Positions 36,201 to 43,347 of a stretch of DNA of 64,000 bases are shown here, piece by piece. The notes beneath the pieces were generated by a model. The model saw only the letters and a list, made by a program, of their open reading frames with translations. It was not told the origin of the DNA and did no database searches. Positions within the stretch are counted from its first letter, which is position 1. Each line of letters opens with the position of its first letter. The DNA is taken from assembly GCA_964646205.1 (NCBI GenBank), contig CAZYAZ010000006.1:1-64000 (forward strand), read 5' to 3'. Position numbers and translations under genes: made by a program. This DNA is from UBA8437 sp964646205. GTDB lineage: Bacteria > Planctomycetota > Planctomycetia > Planctomycetales > Planctomycetaceae.

Positions 36201-36485
36201 GAGTACCTGGTGTTCGAGGATCCGAAGGCAGCGGGTCTCGAGCCGGTGGATCGCCAGAGCGGTTACACGGGTGGGTATCCGTCTGTGTATCGTCAGTTGA
36301 GGGACGACCGGGTGGCGTTTTTCTTCAGGACGCTTGCCCGTGGAAAGCACAGCATTTCGTACCGAATGCGTGCCGAGATTCCCGGTCGATTCAGCGCCTT
36401 GCCGACGCGTGGCAGTGCGATGTACGCCCCGGAGTTGAAGGCCAACTCGGACGAGATCCGCCTGGGCATCGTGGACAAACGGTAG
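30294..36485 (+). CDS. Bacterial alpha-2-macroglobulin family protein with thioester motif
   Basis: About 2063 residues. Exported: a hydrophobic signal (RFVLVFGGLAPLCFLACFASLSLG) follows the ATG at 30294; GTG 30291 is equally possible. Near the N-terminus a TPR-like helical region (about 50-110) precedes macroglobulin beta-domains (MG2-type TDRPVYRPGQPVRFKFWIR). A Gly/Ala-rich stretch (FGGGGGGLPRAMAAAPKSAK) sits where the bait region is expected, just before the A2M domain (RTEFADTALWVGSVTTDKDG). The thioester motif YGCTEQTLNRFLP has Cys1523 and Gln1526, so covalent trapping of proteases is predicted. The alpha/alpha toroid and receptor-binding-like domains follow. No penicillin-binding protein gene (pbpC) accompanies it, unlike in many proteobacteria. 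Confidence 0.93.
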   Translation: MQSVRPRFVLVFGGLAPLCFLACFASLSLGLPAHSETANQARDEVGQRTRAQQLFKAGNFRESLEIYRQLVLQPGTSPTQVGGDLKQAISCLGRLNRIPEVDALRNKAVEIHGRNWRFLLAAAQTMANGQHFGRVVAGEFQRGSSRGRVSGRIANSMQRDRSIALGWMERAIPLVAAETGKNSQQERGRFHVELARILMQGRNGGQSWRLANLTDTTKLIDLEQSGFGYFGRGSGGSSRGAAVDRKGRPLFHDDPETFKAATTDGQRWRWALSQAVRVDAGLRAEILLSRGRFLWGQFGVQTMQQAGIQPREDDDDDEPAAGPWSVRSLAETETIARLATGVQRFSLPPDHNHIVLLTQAAAAGRGTHSSSAADLLAGIFENRQQYPRAATAWRDAIEKFGAGNNVYRRKRLDQIVGRWGQFERAAVAPAGTATTLDFRFRNGNEVQLEASRVRVDQLLADVKAYIKRKPLKFDYNQFNVENIGFRLVQQNQQKYIGEKVATWTRKLKPRPEHLDRLVTLETPLKQAGAYLLTARMTDGNTSHILVWISDTALAHKRIGGGDLYFVADAVTGAPIPGARVEFFGFEQRRVQKGRKVEINVDEFSRVTDKQGQLVPPTDDSRKRFRWLVVARTAEGRHAYLGFRSAWFGRRTSRVFDTTRVYVITDRPVYRPGQPVRFKFWIRQARYDKDEQSLYAGKKVTVRVTDPRNQEVMERQFTTDAWGGFDGALDLPESANLGQYSIRINTKKSDLVMPGLNRRVVGGGGSFRVEEYKKPEYEVTVEAPERPVSLGKTIKAKIVAKYFFGGPVSRATVKYRVQREIHNDHWFPVGRWDWLYGSGYGWFADSYRWYPGFGGWGCVRPSPPWFGRPHHPPELIVENEVEIGEDGTVELKIDTSVAKRFHPDSDHRYRITAEVVDASRRTIVGTGSVMAARRPFRVVTWVDRGYYRTGETIQAHVRARTLDGRPVSGKGRFVLYRISYDKQGRPEEKRVRRWDAVTDAKGGAALTLKATDAGQYRISCEIQDGEDRRIEGAQVFLVRGPEFDGNDFRFDDLELTANRREYKPGQVAKLMLNTNRRGSTVLVFVRPEGGVYPKPQVVRIKGKSAEIEVPIGPGDRPNIFVEVMTVSDGKLHSKVRQLFVPPEKRVINVAVKPSAKEYLPGAPATLDVSLTDAAGKPFSGSLVLTMYDKSVEYISGGSNVAGIRKYFWNFRRSHYPRTISNLTRSNGNLVKPGEMSMSRLGVFGNLVAQQETRGRRMFGGGGGGLPRAMAAAPKSAKGSEMFFAESAADKSGGTETTVAPTVRTEFADTALWVGSVTTDKDGHAQLKLDMPENLTTWTVRAWAMGHGTNVGEGTASVLTTKNVLVRLQAPRFFTETDEVVVSANVHNHLADDKMAVVRLALEGGTLAALGPLEKKVHLPADGEVRVDWRVKVIAPGEATVRMAALTDVESDAMELRFPVLVHGMQKTESTTGVLRGDRKSTRFELTVPDARRPDRSRLEIRYSPTLAGALVDALPYLVDYEYGCTEQTLNRFLPTLVTHNLLKKMKIDLEAVRKKRTNLNAGELGEAGERARRWKRFKRNPVFDNAEVSRLVKEGVKALSEMQLSDGGWGWFSGPGESSSAHTTATVVHGLTLARANGAALAPGVHEKGVAWLKRHQAREVRKLKNAATKTKPYKLRAGNLDALVYRVLVDADSLDEAMGDFLYRDRIGLSVYAKGLIGLAFHASGQQERLAMVVRNIDQFLQQDDENQTAWLHLPNESMWWRWYGNEIEANAIYLKLLSLTDPRGVRASRLAKYLVNNRRHATYWNSTRDTALCIESLGEFLNRSGESVPDVTIDVVIDGKVAKSVKVNAENLFSFDNAVVVEGAAVTGGKHTIEVRRRGKGPVYFNTWLSYFTTEDFITKAGLEIKVQRKYYRLVRRQGATADIPGGRGQALKQSRLVYDRQEVADLGKLTSGDLVEIELEIESKNDYEYLVFEDPKAAGLEPVDRQSGYTGGYPSVYRQLRDDRVAFFFRTLARGKHSISYRMRAEIPGRFSALPTRGSAMYAPELKANSDEIRLGIVDKR

Positions 36486-36554
36486 CCGGGTCGGTTCGTC
36501 ACCGGGGGCGAACCTCTTCCGGAATCCGTCCAATCCGTTATACTCCGCCGCGCC

Positions 36555-37538
36555 ATGGAGAATGAATTACTCGCAGCCGAGAAAGCGGTTCGTGAAGCCA
36601 TGGGGCTTTGTCGGGTGGTCCAGGCCGGTGTTGACCCCGGCGTCCTGGAAAAGTCCGACCGCAGCCCGGTCACGATCGCTGATTTTGGCAGCCAGGCGCT
36701 GGTCTGCCGGTCGTTGGCGGACAGTTTTCCCGATGATCCGGTGGTTGGTGAGGAAGATGCCGCGGAATTGCGGCAACCCGAGCAGGCCGAGTTTCTCGAT
36801 CGTGTCACCCGGGTGTTGGCCGCCCAGGGTGTCACCGCTGGCGGCGACGCCGTCTGCGACTGGATCGATCGGGGTGGCGGAGCACCGTGCGACCGTTTCT
36901 GGACGCTCGATCCAATCGATGGAACAAAGGGGTTTCTTCGGGGAGGCCAGTACGCTGTCGCCCTGGCACTGATCGTTTCTGGTCGGGTCGAGGTGGCTGT
37001 GCTCGGTTGTCCCGGGCTGGGTGTCGTCGATGACGGTGGGCTGGTGTACTCTGCGATCCGAGGTGCCGGGACACGTGTCTCCCCGGCCTCCGAACCCGGT
37101 GATTCACGACCCGTGTCTGTTAGCGATTGCACCGACGTCACCCGGGCACGCCTGTGTGAATCGGTGGAATCGGGACACAGTGCGCACGACCGTTCAAAAG
37201 TGATTGCCGAATCACTGGGCCTGCAGGCAGAATCCGTCCGGATGGACAGCCAGGCCAAGTACGCGACGGTGGCTGACGGTGGAGCTGAGATCTACCTGAG
37301 ATTGCCCGTCGACGCGAGTTACCAGGAGAAGATCTGGGACCACGCGGCGGGGTCGCTGGTGGTGACCGAATCGGGCGGGACCGTGTCCGACACGTTCGGT
37401 GCCCCGCTCGATTTTTCTCAGGGTCGGACCCTACAGAAAAATGCTGGGGTGGTTGTCAGCAATGGGCTGCTCCACGAGCAGATCGTGGCTAGCGTGGTGG
37501 CATCCGGAACGACTCGAGATCGTGACGATGGGCATTGA
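36555..37538 (+). CDS. 3'(2'),5'-bisphosphate nucleotidase / inositol monophosphatase family (CysQ-like)
   Basis: 327 residues. Lithium-sensitive, Mg-dependent phosphatase family. Metal-site motifs: VVGEED (63-68), LDPIDGTKGFLRG (118-130, Asp119 and Asp122) and a late WDHAAGSLVVTESGG. GTKGFLRG is the form seen in 3'-phosphoadenosine 5'-phosphate phosphatases of yeast Hal2/plant SAL1 type rather than in plain inositol monophosphatases. Removing that by-product supports sulfate assimilation. Its last 11 bases overlap the transporter gene, which may move sulfate. It follows the macroglobulin gene by 69 bp. Confidence 0.88.
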   Translation: MENELLAAEKAVREAMGLCRVVQAGVDPGVLEKSDRSPVTIADFGSQALVCRSLADSFPDDPVVGEEDAAELRQPEQAEFLDRVTRVLAAQGVTAGGDAVCDWIDRGGGAPCDRFWTLDPIDGTKGFLRGGQYAVALALIVSGRVEVAVLGCPGLGVVDDGGLVYSAIRGAGTRVSPASEPGDSRPVSVSDCTDVTRARLCESVESGHSAHDRSKVIAESLGLQAESVRMDSQAKYATVADGGAEIYLRLPVDASYQEKIWDHAAGSLVVTESGGTVSDTFGAPLDFSQGRTLQKNAGVVVSNGLLHEQIVASVVASGTTRDRDDGH

Positions 37539-39354
37539 TCCGGCCAGTTGCACGTTGTTGGTCGTTGCCGGTGTGATCGTGTCACTGGCTGTTCTGAAAA
37601 CCTCGCCCGACCTGATCCTGTTGGGCGGGTTGGTGCTCTTGATGGTGTTGGGAGTTTTTCCCGAGACGTCGGTGGCGTTGTCGGGATTCGCCAACGAGGG
37701 CCTGTTGACGGTGGCGGTGCTGTTCGTGGTGGCCGAGGGAATGAAGCAGACCGGTGGCCTGGGTGTGCTGGGTCGGTCGTTGCTTGGTCAGCCCGGTAGC
37801 CTGCCGATGGTGCAGGCCCGGCTGTTGCTGCCGGTGTCTTTTGCCAGTGCGTTCCTGAACAACACCCCGGTGGTGGCCATGGCGATGCCGGTGGTCAGCG
37901 ACTGGGCCCGCAAGCACCAGGTGGCGGTTTCCCGGCTGCTGTTGCCCCTGAGTTATGCCGCGATCCTGGGTGGCCTGTGCACCCTGGTCGGCACCAGCAC
38001 CACTCTGATCGTCAACGGATTGATGATCGATTCGGACCGGGTTGATCTCCGTGGTGCGGGAAATGGGCTGGGAATGTTCGAGATCGCCTGGGTGGGTGTT
38101 CCTGTCGCGTTGGTCGGACTGCTGTACATCGTGCTGGTGTCCAAGTGGTGGTTGCCCGATCGTCGGCCCGCGATCGACACGGCATCAAATCCTCGTGAAT
38201 ACACCGTCGAGATGCTGGTCACTCCGGATAGCCCGCTGGTCGGAAAGTCGATCGAGTCGGCTGGCCTGAGACATCTGCCGGGGATGTACCTGGTGGAAAT
38301 CGATCGTTCGGGTCGAGTGTTGCCCGCGGTGGCCTCGGGTGAGATTCTCGAGGCGGATGATCGATTGGTGTTTGTTGGTGTCGTGGAATCGGTCGTCGAT
38401 CTACAGAAAATATCTGGTCTCGAGCCAGCCACCGACCAGGTGTTTCAACTCGATGGCCCCCGTTCACAACGTCGGCTGGTCGAAGCGGTGGTCTCTGAGA
38501 GTTGTCCACTGGTGCACCGCACGATTCGTGGAGGGCGATTCCGCAGCCGCTATGCTGCGGCGGTGATCGCCGTCGCACGGCACGGCGAGCGAATCGACAG
38601 CAAGATCGGCGACATTCGCCTGAGGCCTGGAGACACCCTGTTGCTGGAAGCTCACCCGAGTTTTCTTGAGCGACAACGCAACAGCCGCGATTTTTACCTG
38701 GTCAGTGCTGTCGATGATTTCACTCCACCGCGGCACCACCTGGCGTGGATGGCTCGGGCCGTGATGCTGGCGATGGTCGTGGTTGTGGCGTTTGAGTGGA
38801 CGGGCATGCTCGAGGCGGCCCTGGTTGCGTCGTTTGTGATGCTGGTGACCGGTTGCCTGAGGGGATCGGAGGCCCGCGGGGCCATTGATGGAAGCGTCGT
38901 GTTGGCGATTGGAGCGGGTCTGGGAATCGGCGAGGCGATGCGAGTGAGTCACGCGGCTCAACGGGTGGCGACGGTGTTGTTCGAGATGGGTGACACCTTG
39001 TTTTCCGTGGCCGGCGATACGATTGTCGCACATCCCCAGGCCATGCTGGCGGTGGTGGCCGGTTTGACCATGGTGTTGACCAACGTGATCACTGCCAAGG
39101 CGGCTGCAGTGCTGATGTTCCCGATTGCGACGGCAACCGCCGACGTGGTGCAAGTCAGCGGATTGCCTTTTGTGCTCGCCGTCGCATTGGCCGCGGCCTC
39201 GAGCCTGGCCTCTCCGATTGGCTACCAGACCAACCTGATGGTGTATGGACCCGGTGGGTACCGTTTCCTGGACTATCTGAGGTTTGGTGGCCTGCTGAGC
39301 CTGGTTGTCTGGATTGTTATCGTGATGCTTGTTCCCTGGGCCTGGCCATTTTGA
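37528..39354 (+). CDS. SLC13-type anion permease with RCK_C (TrkA-C) domains
   Basis: 608 residues from the ATG at 37528; this overlaps the phosphatase stop by 11 bases, and the reading from 37399 would run far into that gene. N- and C-terminal membrane halves with SLC13/CitM motifs (SFASAFLNNTPVVAMAMPVV, LGGLCTLVGTSTTLIVNG, and GLTMVLTNVITAKAAAV, ASSLASPIGYQTNLMVYGPGGY). Between them about residues 220-400 hold two soluble TrkA-C/RCK_C domains (EYTVEMLVTPDSPLVGKSIES, QRRLVEAVVSESCPLVHRTI), typical of bacterial putative sulfate permeases of this class. Substrate likely sulfate or a dicarboxylate; the phosphatase neighbour favours sulfate. Confidence 0.88.
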   Translation: MGIDPASCTLLVVAGVIVSLAVLKTSPDLILLGGLVLLMVLGVFPETSVALSGFANEGLLTVAVLFVVAEGMKQTGGLGVLGRSLLGQPGSLPMVQARLLLPVSFASAFLNNTPVVAMAMPVVSDWARKHQVAVSRLLLPLSYAAILGGLCTLVGTSTTLIVNGLMIDSDRVDLRGAGNGLGMFEIAWVGVPVALVGLLYIVLVSKWWLPDRRPAIDTASNPREYTVEMLVTPDSPLVGKSIESAGLRHLPGMYLVEIDRSGRVLPAVASGEILEADDRLVFVGVVESVVDLQKISGLEPATDQVFQLDGPRSQRRLVEAVVSESCPLVHRTIRGGRFRSRYAAAVIAVARHGERIDSKIGDIRLRPGDTLLLEAHPSFLERQRNSRDFYLVSAVDDFTPPRHHLAWMARAVMLAMVVVVAFEWTGMLEAALVASFVMLVTGCLRGSEARGAIDGSVVLAIGAGLGIGEAMRVSHAAQRVATVLFEMGDTLFSVAGDTIVAHPQAMLAVVAGLTMVLTNVITAKAAAVLMFPIATATADVVQVSGLPFVLAVALAAASSLASPIGYQTNLMVYGPGGYRFLDYLRFGGLLSLVVWIVIVMLVPWAWPF

Positions 39355-39488
39355 GGACAGTTTGAAGACGGGGCTGGATCGACTGGTGGGTGTCCGGAGA
39401 CGGGTTAGGCTGGTCGCGTTTTCTGGAGCGACCTACAATAGCCTCTCCCGCGGGATGTGAATTTCCAGGTTGCGGTGTTCCACGATTG

Positions 39489-40427
39489 ATGACTACACCG
39501 AAGGTTGACCTGAAGAACAAGTGGCTGGCCGCGGTGCTGGCTTTTCTGATCCCGGGTTTCGGGCATGTCTACCAGCGACGCCGCTTCAAGGCCGTGATCT
39601 ACTTCACCTGCGTCCTGGGGATGTTTCTCACGGGGATGACACTTGGTGAATGGAAGGTGGTGTACTGGAGATGGGAGCCGGGCGGTCACCGGACATTCGG
39701 TTACCTTGCACAGGTTCTCGTCGGTTTGCCGGCACTGCCGGCACGGTTCCAGGCGCTGCGGTACACGGCACCGCCGTTGGATGGTTTTGACATCGAGCGT
39801 CGACTGAGGCTTGATACGATCAAGGGCAGCGATGTCGACAGCGACCTGGACCTGCCGTTCACCGGCCGGTTCCGGTACAGGCCGGATCCCGATTCGTTTG
39901 CACCTGAAGCCGGGGATGACTTTCCCAACGAACCGATCATCAATGTCACCGGGAGAATCAGGTGGCAGCGAGAAGACGGTTTATTCACGGGGAGTTTCGA
40001 GGGGAACACCGAGGATGGCAAGCCGATCAAGTTGACGATTGCGGGTCAACCAACCGTCAGTCCTCGTGTATTTGCACACGGCGAGATCACACCCACGATG
40101 CTCCGCGAGGAGGACACGACGCCGGCTCGGCAGTTCTCGAATTCTCTCCGTTACGTCCACTGCGACGTCGAAGACGGACCACGGATCGGCGAGATCGAGG
40201 GGACTGTTGAGAGAACTCTCATGGACTGGTTCCAGTCGCCGTTGGAGGACAAGGCGCTGGAAGAAATCCATGGCCGCCTCGGCCGCCGCTACGCGTTGGC
40301 GGAGGTGATCACATGGATTGCCGGGTTGCTGAACCTGTTGGCAATCTGGGATGCGTTTGAGGGGCCGGCGTATGGTTATGGAGACGAGGAGGAAACGGTC
40401 GAGGAAGATTCGGTCGACCGAAGGTAG
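39489..40427 (+). CDS. Membrane protein resembling DUF6677
   Basis: 312 residues from the ATG at 39489. Begins KNKWLAAVLAFLIPGFGHVYQRRRFKAVIYF, a TM-plus-basic arrangement like planctomycete DUF6677 proteins, with a second hydrophobic segment (FTCVLGMFLTGMTLG). A long polar middle with beta character (residues 110-260) is likely outside the membrane, and a final hydrophobic segment (EVITWIAGLLNLLAIWDAF) precedes an acidic tail. No catalytic motif. The family name is from recall of the N-terminal pattern and is less sure than the membrane assignment. A 60-residue membrane peptide gene follows after 17 bp. Confidence 0.7.
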   Translation: MTTPKVDLKNKWLAAVLAFLIPGFGHVYQRRRFKAVIYFTCVLGMFLTGMTLGEWKVVYWRWEPGGHRTFGYLAQVLVGLPALPARFQALRYTAPPLDGFDIERRLRLDTIKGSDVDSDLDLPFTGRFRYRPDPDSFAPEAGDDFPNEPIINVTGRIRWQREDGLFTGSFEGNTEDGKPIKLTIAGQPTVSPRVFAHGEITPTMLREEDTTPARQFSNSLRYVHCDVEDGPRIGEIEGTVERTLMDWFQSPLEDKALEEIHGRLGRRYALAEVITWIAGLLNLLAIWDAFEGPAYGYGDEEETVEEDSVDRR

Positions 40428-40444
40428 TTTGGGGAGAGACGACA

Positions 40445-40627
40445 GTGGATGCACACAGCACCTGGTACCTGTTGCCGCTGGCGATCGTGATCAGCCTGGT
40501 CTACAGCGCCAGTCGTTACGAACTCCCCTCGAAAATCCTCACGCGTGCCGGGCGGATGTTCCTGACGATCATGATCTTCATGGGGATCGTCTTCGTTGTG
40601 CTCGACACGCTCTCTTTCTGGCTTTGA
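40445..40627 (+). CDS. 60-residue membrane peptide
   Basis: GTG start at 40445 behind GGGGAGAG. Two hydrophobic segments (WYLLPLAIVISLVYSAS and MFLTIMIFMGIVFVVLDTLSFWL) flank a short basic loop (RYELPSKILTRAGR), giving a two-helix hairpin. Spacing of 17 bp after the DUF6677-like gene suggests co-expression and perhaps a shared complex. No family recognised. It ends 22 bases before the convergent lptB stop. Confidence 0.72.
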   Translation: MDAHSTWYLLPLAIVISLVYSASRYELPSKILTRAGRMFLTIMIFMGIVFVVLDTLSFWL

Positions 40628-40649
40628 TCGTCCCAGTCCGTGTCAACGA

Positions 40650-41381
40650 TCACGCCGCCCTGGCCGTGTCCTGTCGCCCGAAGTAAACGTCCTGGGCTTG
40701 CTTGTTGGCGAGCACCTCTTTGGGTGTTCCACTGACGAGCACCTTGCCCTGGTAGACGACGTAGGCCCGGTCGGTCACCCCGAGCGTCTCCTTCTCGCGA
40801 TGGTCGGTCAGCAGGATCGAGATGCCCTGTTCACGGAGACCCGCGATGATCTCCTGGATGTTGTTGATCGTGACGGGATCGATTCCGGCAAAGGGTTCAT
40901 CCAGCAGGATCAGGCTGGGTCGACTGGCGAGGCATCGAGCGATCTCGAGCCGTCGCCGCTCTCCGCCGGAGAGCGTTGAGGCGATCTGGGAGTGGTGGTT
41001 TTCGATCCCGAACTGTGCCAGCAGTTCTCCGATGCGTCTTTTTCGTTCGGCCCGTTTCACGCCGAGGAATTCCAGCACGACCTGGATGTTCTGGGCAACC
41101 GTCAGCTTGCCGAAAACACTGTCGTCCTGTGGCAGGTATCCCAGGCCGTGCCGGGCGCGTCGATACAACGGCCAGTTGGTGACATCGGTGCCATCCAGAA
41201 AGACCTGGCCCTTGGTGGGAGCGACCAGTCCGCAGGTCATTCGGAAAGAGGTGGTTTTGCCGGCCCCGTTGGGTCCCAGCAAGCCAACGATTTCTCCGCG
41301 CTCGACGACAAAATCGACGCCATCCACGGCCCGCTTGCCGGGGTAATCCTTGACAAGACCTCGACAGTCCAAAAGTGGCAT
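40650..41381 (-). CDS. lptB: LptB-type ABC transporter ATP-binding protein
   Basis: 243 residues. ATPase of the lipopolysaccharide export system family. Walker A GPNGAGKTTSF, Q-loop CGLVAP..., signature LSGGERRRLEIARCLA, Walker B LILLDEPFAGIDP and switch His in LLTDHREKET. The LptB-type sequence GLGYLPQDDSVFGKLTV is clear. No lptA, lptC, lptF or lptG adjoins, so the partners are elsewhere. It lies 40 bases after the signal peptidase gene on the same strand and may be the last gene of the lepA-lepB-lepB unit. Confidence 0.92.
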   Translation of the reverse strand: MPLLDCRGLVKDYPGKRAVDGVDFVVERGEIVGLLGPNGAGKTTSFRMTCGLVAPTKGQVFLDGTDVTNWPLYRRARHGLGYLPQDDSVFGKLTVAQNIQVVLEFLGVKRAERKRRIGELLAQFGIENHHSQIASTLSGGERRRLEIARCLASRPSLILLDEPFAGIDPVTINNIQEIIAGLREQGISILLTDHREKETLGVTDRAYVVYQGKVLVSGTPKEVLANKQAQDVYFGRQDTARAA

Positions 41382-41421
41382 CGCCTGGGTCCTCCGTGAC
41401 CCGAGACCGATCGGTGATCGG

Positions 41422-43287
41422 CTAACGGATTCGTTTCATGCGTCGGAATTGTGGATAGAACGGTACCCGGAACTGGGGGTAGTCGGAAATTATTGGTTGA
41501 TCATTTTCGATCGTGGCGTGGTAGAACCAGCGGTTGAAAATGGGCAGGCGTCTCATCAGAGAATCCTTGTCGTCGGGATAGCCATGGCCGTTGTTGAGGA
41601 ATGGCTGGCCGTGCGGCCAGTAAATGTAGAAGGCCTTTCCGACCAGTGCCGACCGCGGCACCGCGTGTCGCCTGGCGGCTTTGCGTCCGTTTCCCCACAG
41701 CCGTCCGTCCTTGCTCTTGGGCGAGTTGTCACCCAGCATCAGGAATTCGTCCGGACCGAGTTCAAACACCGCCTCGGCGGCCGAACTGCTGTAGAGTTCG
41801 TGCCAACTGCGCGGGTCCGACAGGGCGTCGATCAGCCCGGTTTCATCCGAGCTTTCAGTTCGAGGGGACGGGTTCACCGCCTGTGTATCGGCATGGCGAA
41901 CCATCTCGCTGCGGTAGTAGATATCGCGAAAAATCGCGAGGTGTGAGACAGTCACCTGGGCTCCCCGGGCGGCGATGCCAACCGGAGAAAGGTCACCGGC
42001 ACCGGGGCCCGGAAAATCGGTGGGATCCTGCCGGTACGAGGCGCGCGGTCCCAGGTCGACCAACTGGCCGTCGATCCAGATACAGAGTCGATCGTCAACG
42101 TTGGCAAACCGGAGTGTGTGCCGTCCGTTTTTGAGCTGGATTCCCTCGGATCGCCCGAGTTCCTCGTCCTCGTCCTCGTTCCGATTCAGGTCGATCTTCG
42201 AAGTCACGCGAACGGTTCCGGTAGCCAGGTCAAAATCCGCCCGAAACCGGCGGCGACCTTCAACCAGTTCCAGCAGCAGTCTTCCCGTCGCCTGAACCTC
42301 CCCGACAGTGACCTCGCATCCGAATGTCAGGTCGCCGACCCAGTAACAGTCCTGGTCCCTGCCAGGCATGTGCCCACCTTCGTAGGTGTTGTAACCGCAG
42401 AAGTCGGTGATCAATTGCGGACGCGGACGGAAATCGAGCGGCTCGTTGTCCTTCCAACGCTCGGGCGTGGGTACAAAGTGACGGTACCGCAGCCACTTCA
42501 ACTGGTCCGAGGTGGTGAGTGAGAACGACCGGGAATCATCAGAGACTTTCCATCCTGTTGTCGATCCAGTTTTCGATTCGATCCAGCCGGATACGGCGCG
42601 GGGATCGTCGGGGTTGTTGTCGACGGCCGCCCAGCGGCTGGGCCATCCCAGTGCGTGCAACCTGGTCTCGGGGTGGTCATTGTCAAAGACCGGCAATTGC
42701 AGCGTGTCCTGCTTGAGCGGATCGGTCTTTCTCAGGATTTGCCGTCCCCCATCGGAGGTCTCCACGTAGAGGTTTCCCTGTCGGATCACGATTGTCTCGT
42801 TCGGCAATCCGACCATCCGCTTGATGTAATTGACGTTGGGTTGTTCGGGGAACTTGAAGACGGTCACATCCCAGCGTTTCGGTTGTCCGAATTCAAAGGG
42901 GAACTTGTTGACCAGGATCCGGTCGCCCTTGAAGACTGGCAGATCCTTGATGTCGTTCTCGTTTCGACAGTTGGGGCAGTACGACGACGTGATGCGGGAG
43001 GTGGGCTCGTACCAGTCGTTCTGCAGTTCCTCGCTGGCTCCCACCGCATAATTGTGTCCACAAGCCTCGCAATCGATATCCTTGTGCCGACCATAAAGCG
43101 TCGGGGCCATTGATCCGGTGGGAATCACGAAGGCCTCGGCTTCGAAGGTCTTGAAGACGAAAGCCAGGATGAAGGCGATCGCAAAAGACTCGATCGTCTC
43201 GCGCCATCCACCGCGGCGTTCCGGCTCGTTCCCGGTCAACAGGTCCGAGGCGCTGCCCGTGGTCGGTGGTGTGTCAGGTTGAGTCAT
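41422..43287 (-). CDS. lepB: Signal peptidase I with zinc-ribbon and lectin-like inserts (downstream copy)
   Basis: 621 residues, about twice the family's usual length. One N-terminal membrane segment (IESFAIAFILAFVFKTF) leads into the catalytic Ser59 of PTGSMAPTL; the general base is Lys156 of NYIKRMVGLPNE; the late box is LMLGDNSPKSKDGRLWG. Between Ser and Lys is an insert with paired cysteines (Cys73/Cys76 and Cys104/Cys107), a likely zinc ribbon. Between the Lys box and the GDNS box sits a 350-residue insert of beta character with a concanavalin-like segment (TFGCEVTVGEVQATGRLLLELVEG). ATG 43287 is preferred over a TTG at 43347. It follows the other copy directly. Confidence 0.9.
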   Translation of the reverse strand: MTQPDTPPTTGSASDLLTGNEPERRGGWRETIESFAIAFILAFVFKTFEAEAFVIPTGSMAPTLYGRHKDIDCEACGHNYAVGASEELQNDWYEPTSRITSSYCPNCRNENDIKDLPVFKGDRILVNKFPFEFGQPKRWDVTVFKFPEQPNVNYIKRMVGLPNETIVIRQGNLYVETSDGGRQILRKTDPLKQDTLQLPVFDNDHPETRLHALGWPSRWAAVDNNPDDPRAVSGWIESKTGSTTGWKVSDDSRSFSLTTSDQLKWLRYRHFVPTPERWKDNEPLDFRPRPQLITDFCGYNTYEGGHMPGRDQDCYWVGDLTFGCEVTVGEVQATGRLLLELVEGRRRFRADFDLATGTVRVTSKIDLNRNEDEDEELGRSEGIQLKNGRHTLRFANVDDRLCIWIDGQLVDLGPRASYRQDPTDFPGPGAGDLSPVGIAARGAQVTVSHLAIFRDIYYRSEMVRHADTQAVNPSPRTESSDETGLIDALSDPRSWHELYSSSAAEAVFELGPDEFLMLGDNSPKSKDGRLWGNGRKAARRHAVPRSALVGKAFYIYWPHGQPFLNNGHGYPDDKDSLMRRLPIFNRWFYHATIENDQPIISDYPQFRVPFYPQFRRMKRIR

Positions 43288-43347
43288 CGGCGAGGGTATG
43301 CGGAGGCTGTTTCGAAGCCAAAAAAAGTGTGCGGGCGGCTGTCGCAA

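Noticed and set aside
40626..40651. GATCGT...ACGATC inverted repeat between convergent genes
   Set aside because: Only six pairs with a 14-base loop, weak and without a T-tract; not supported as a terminator.
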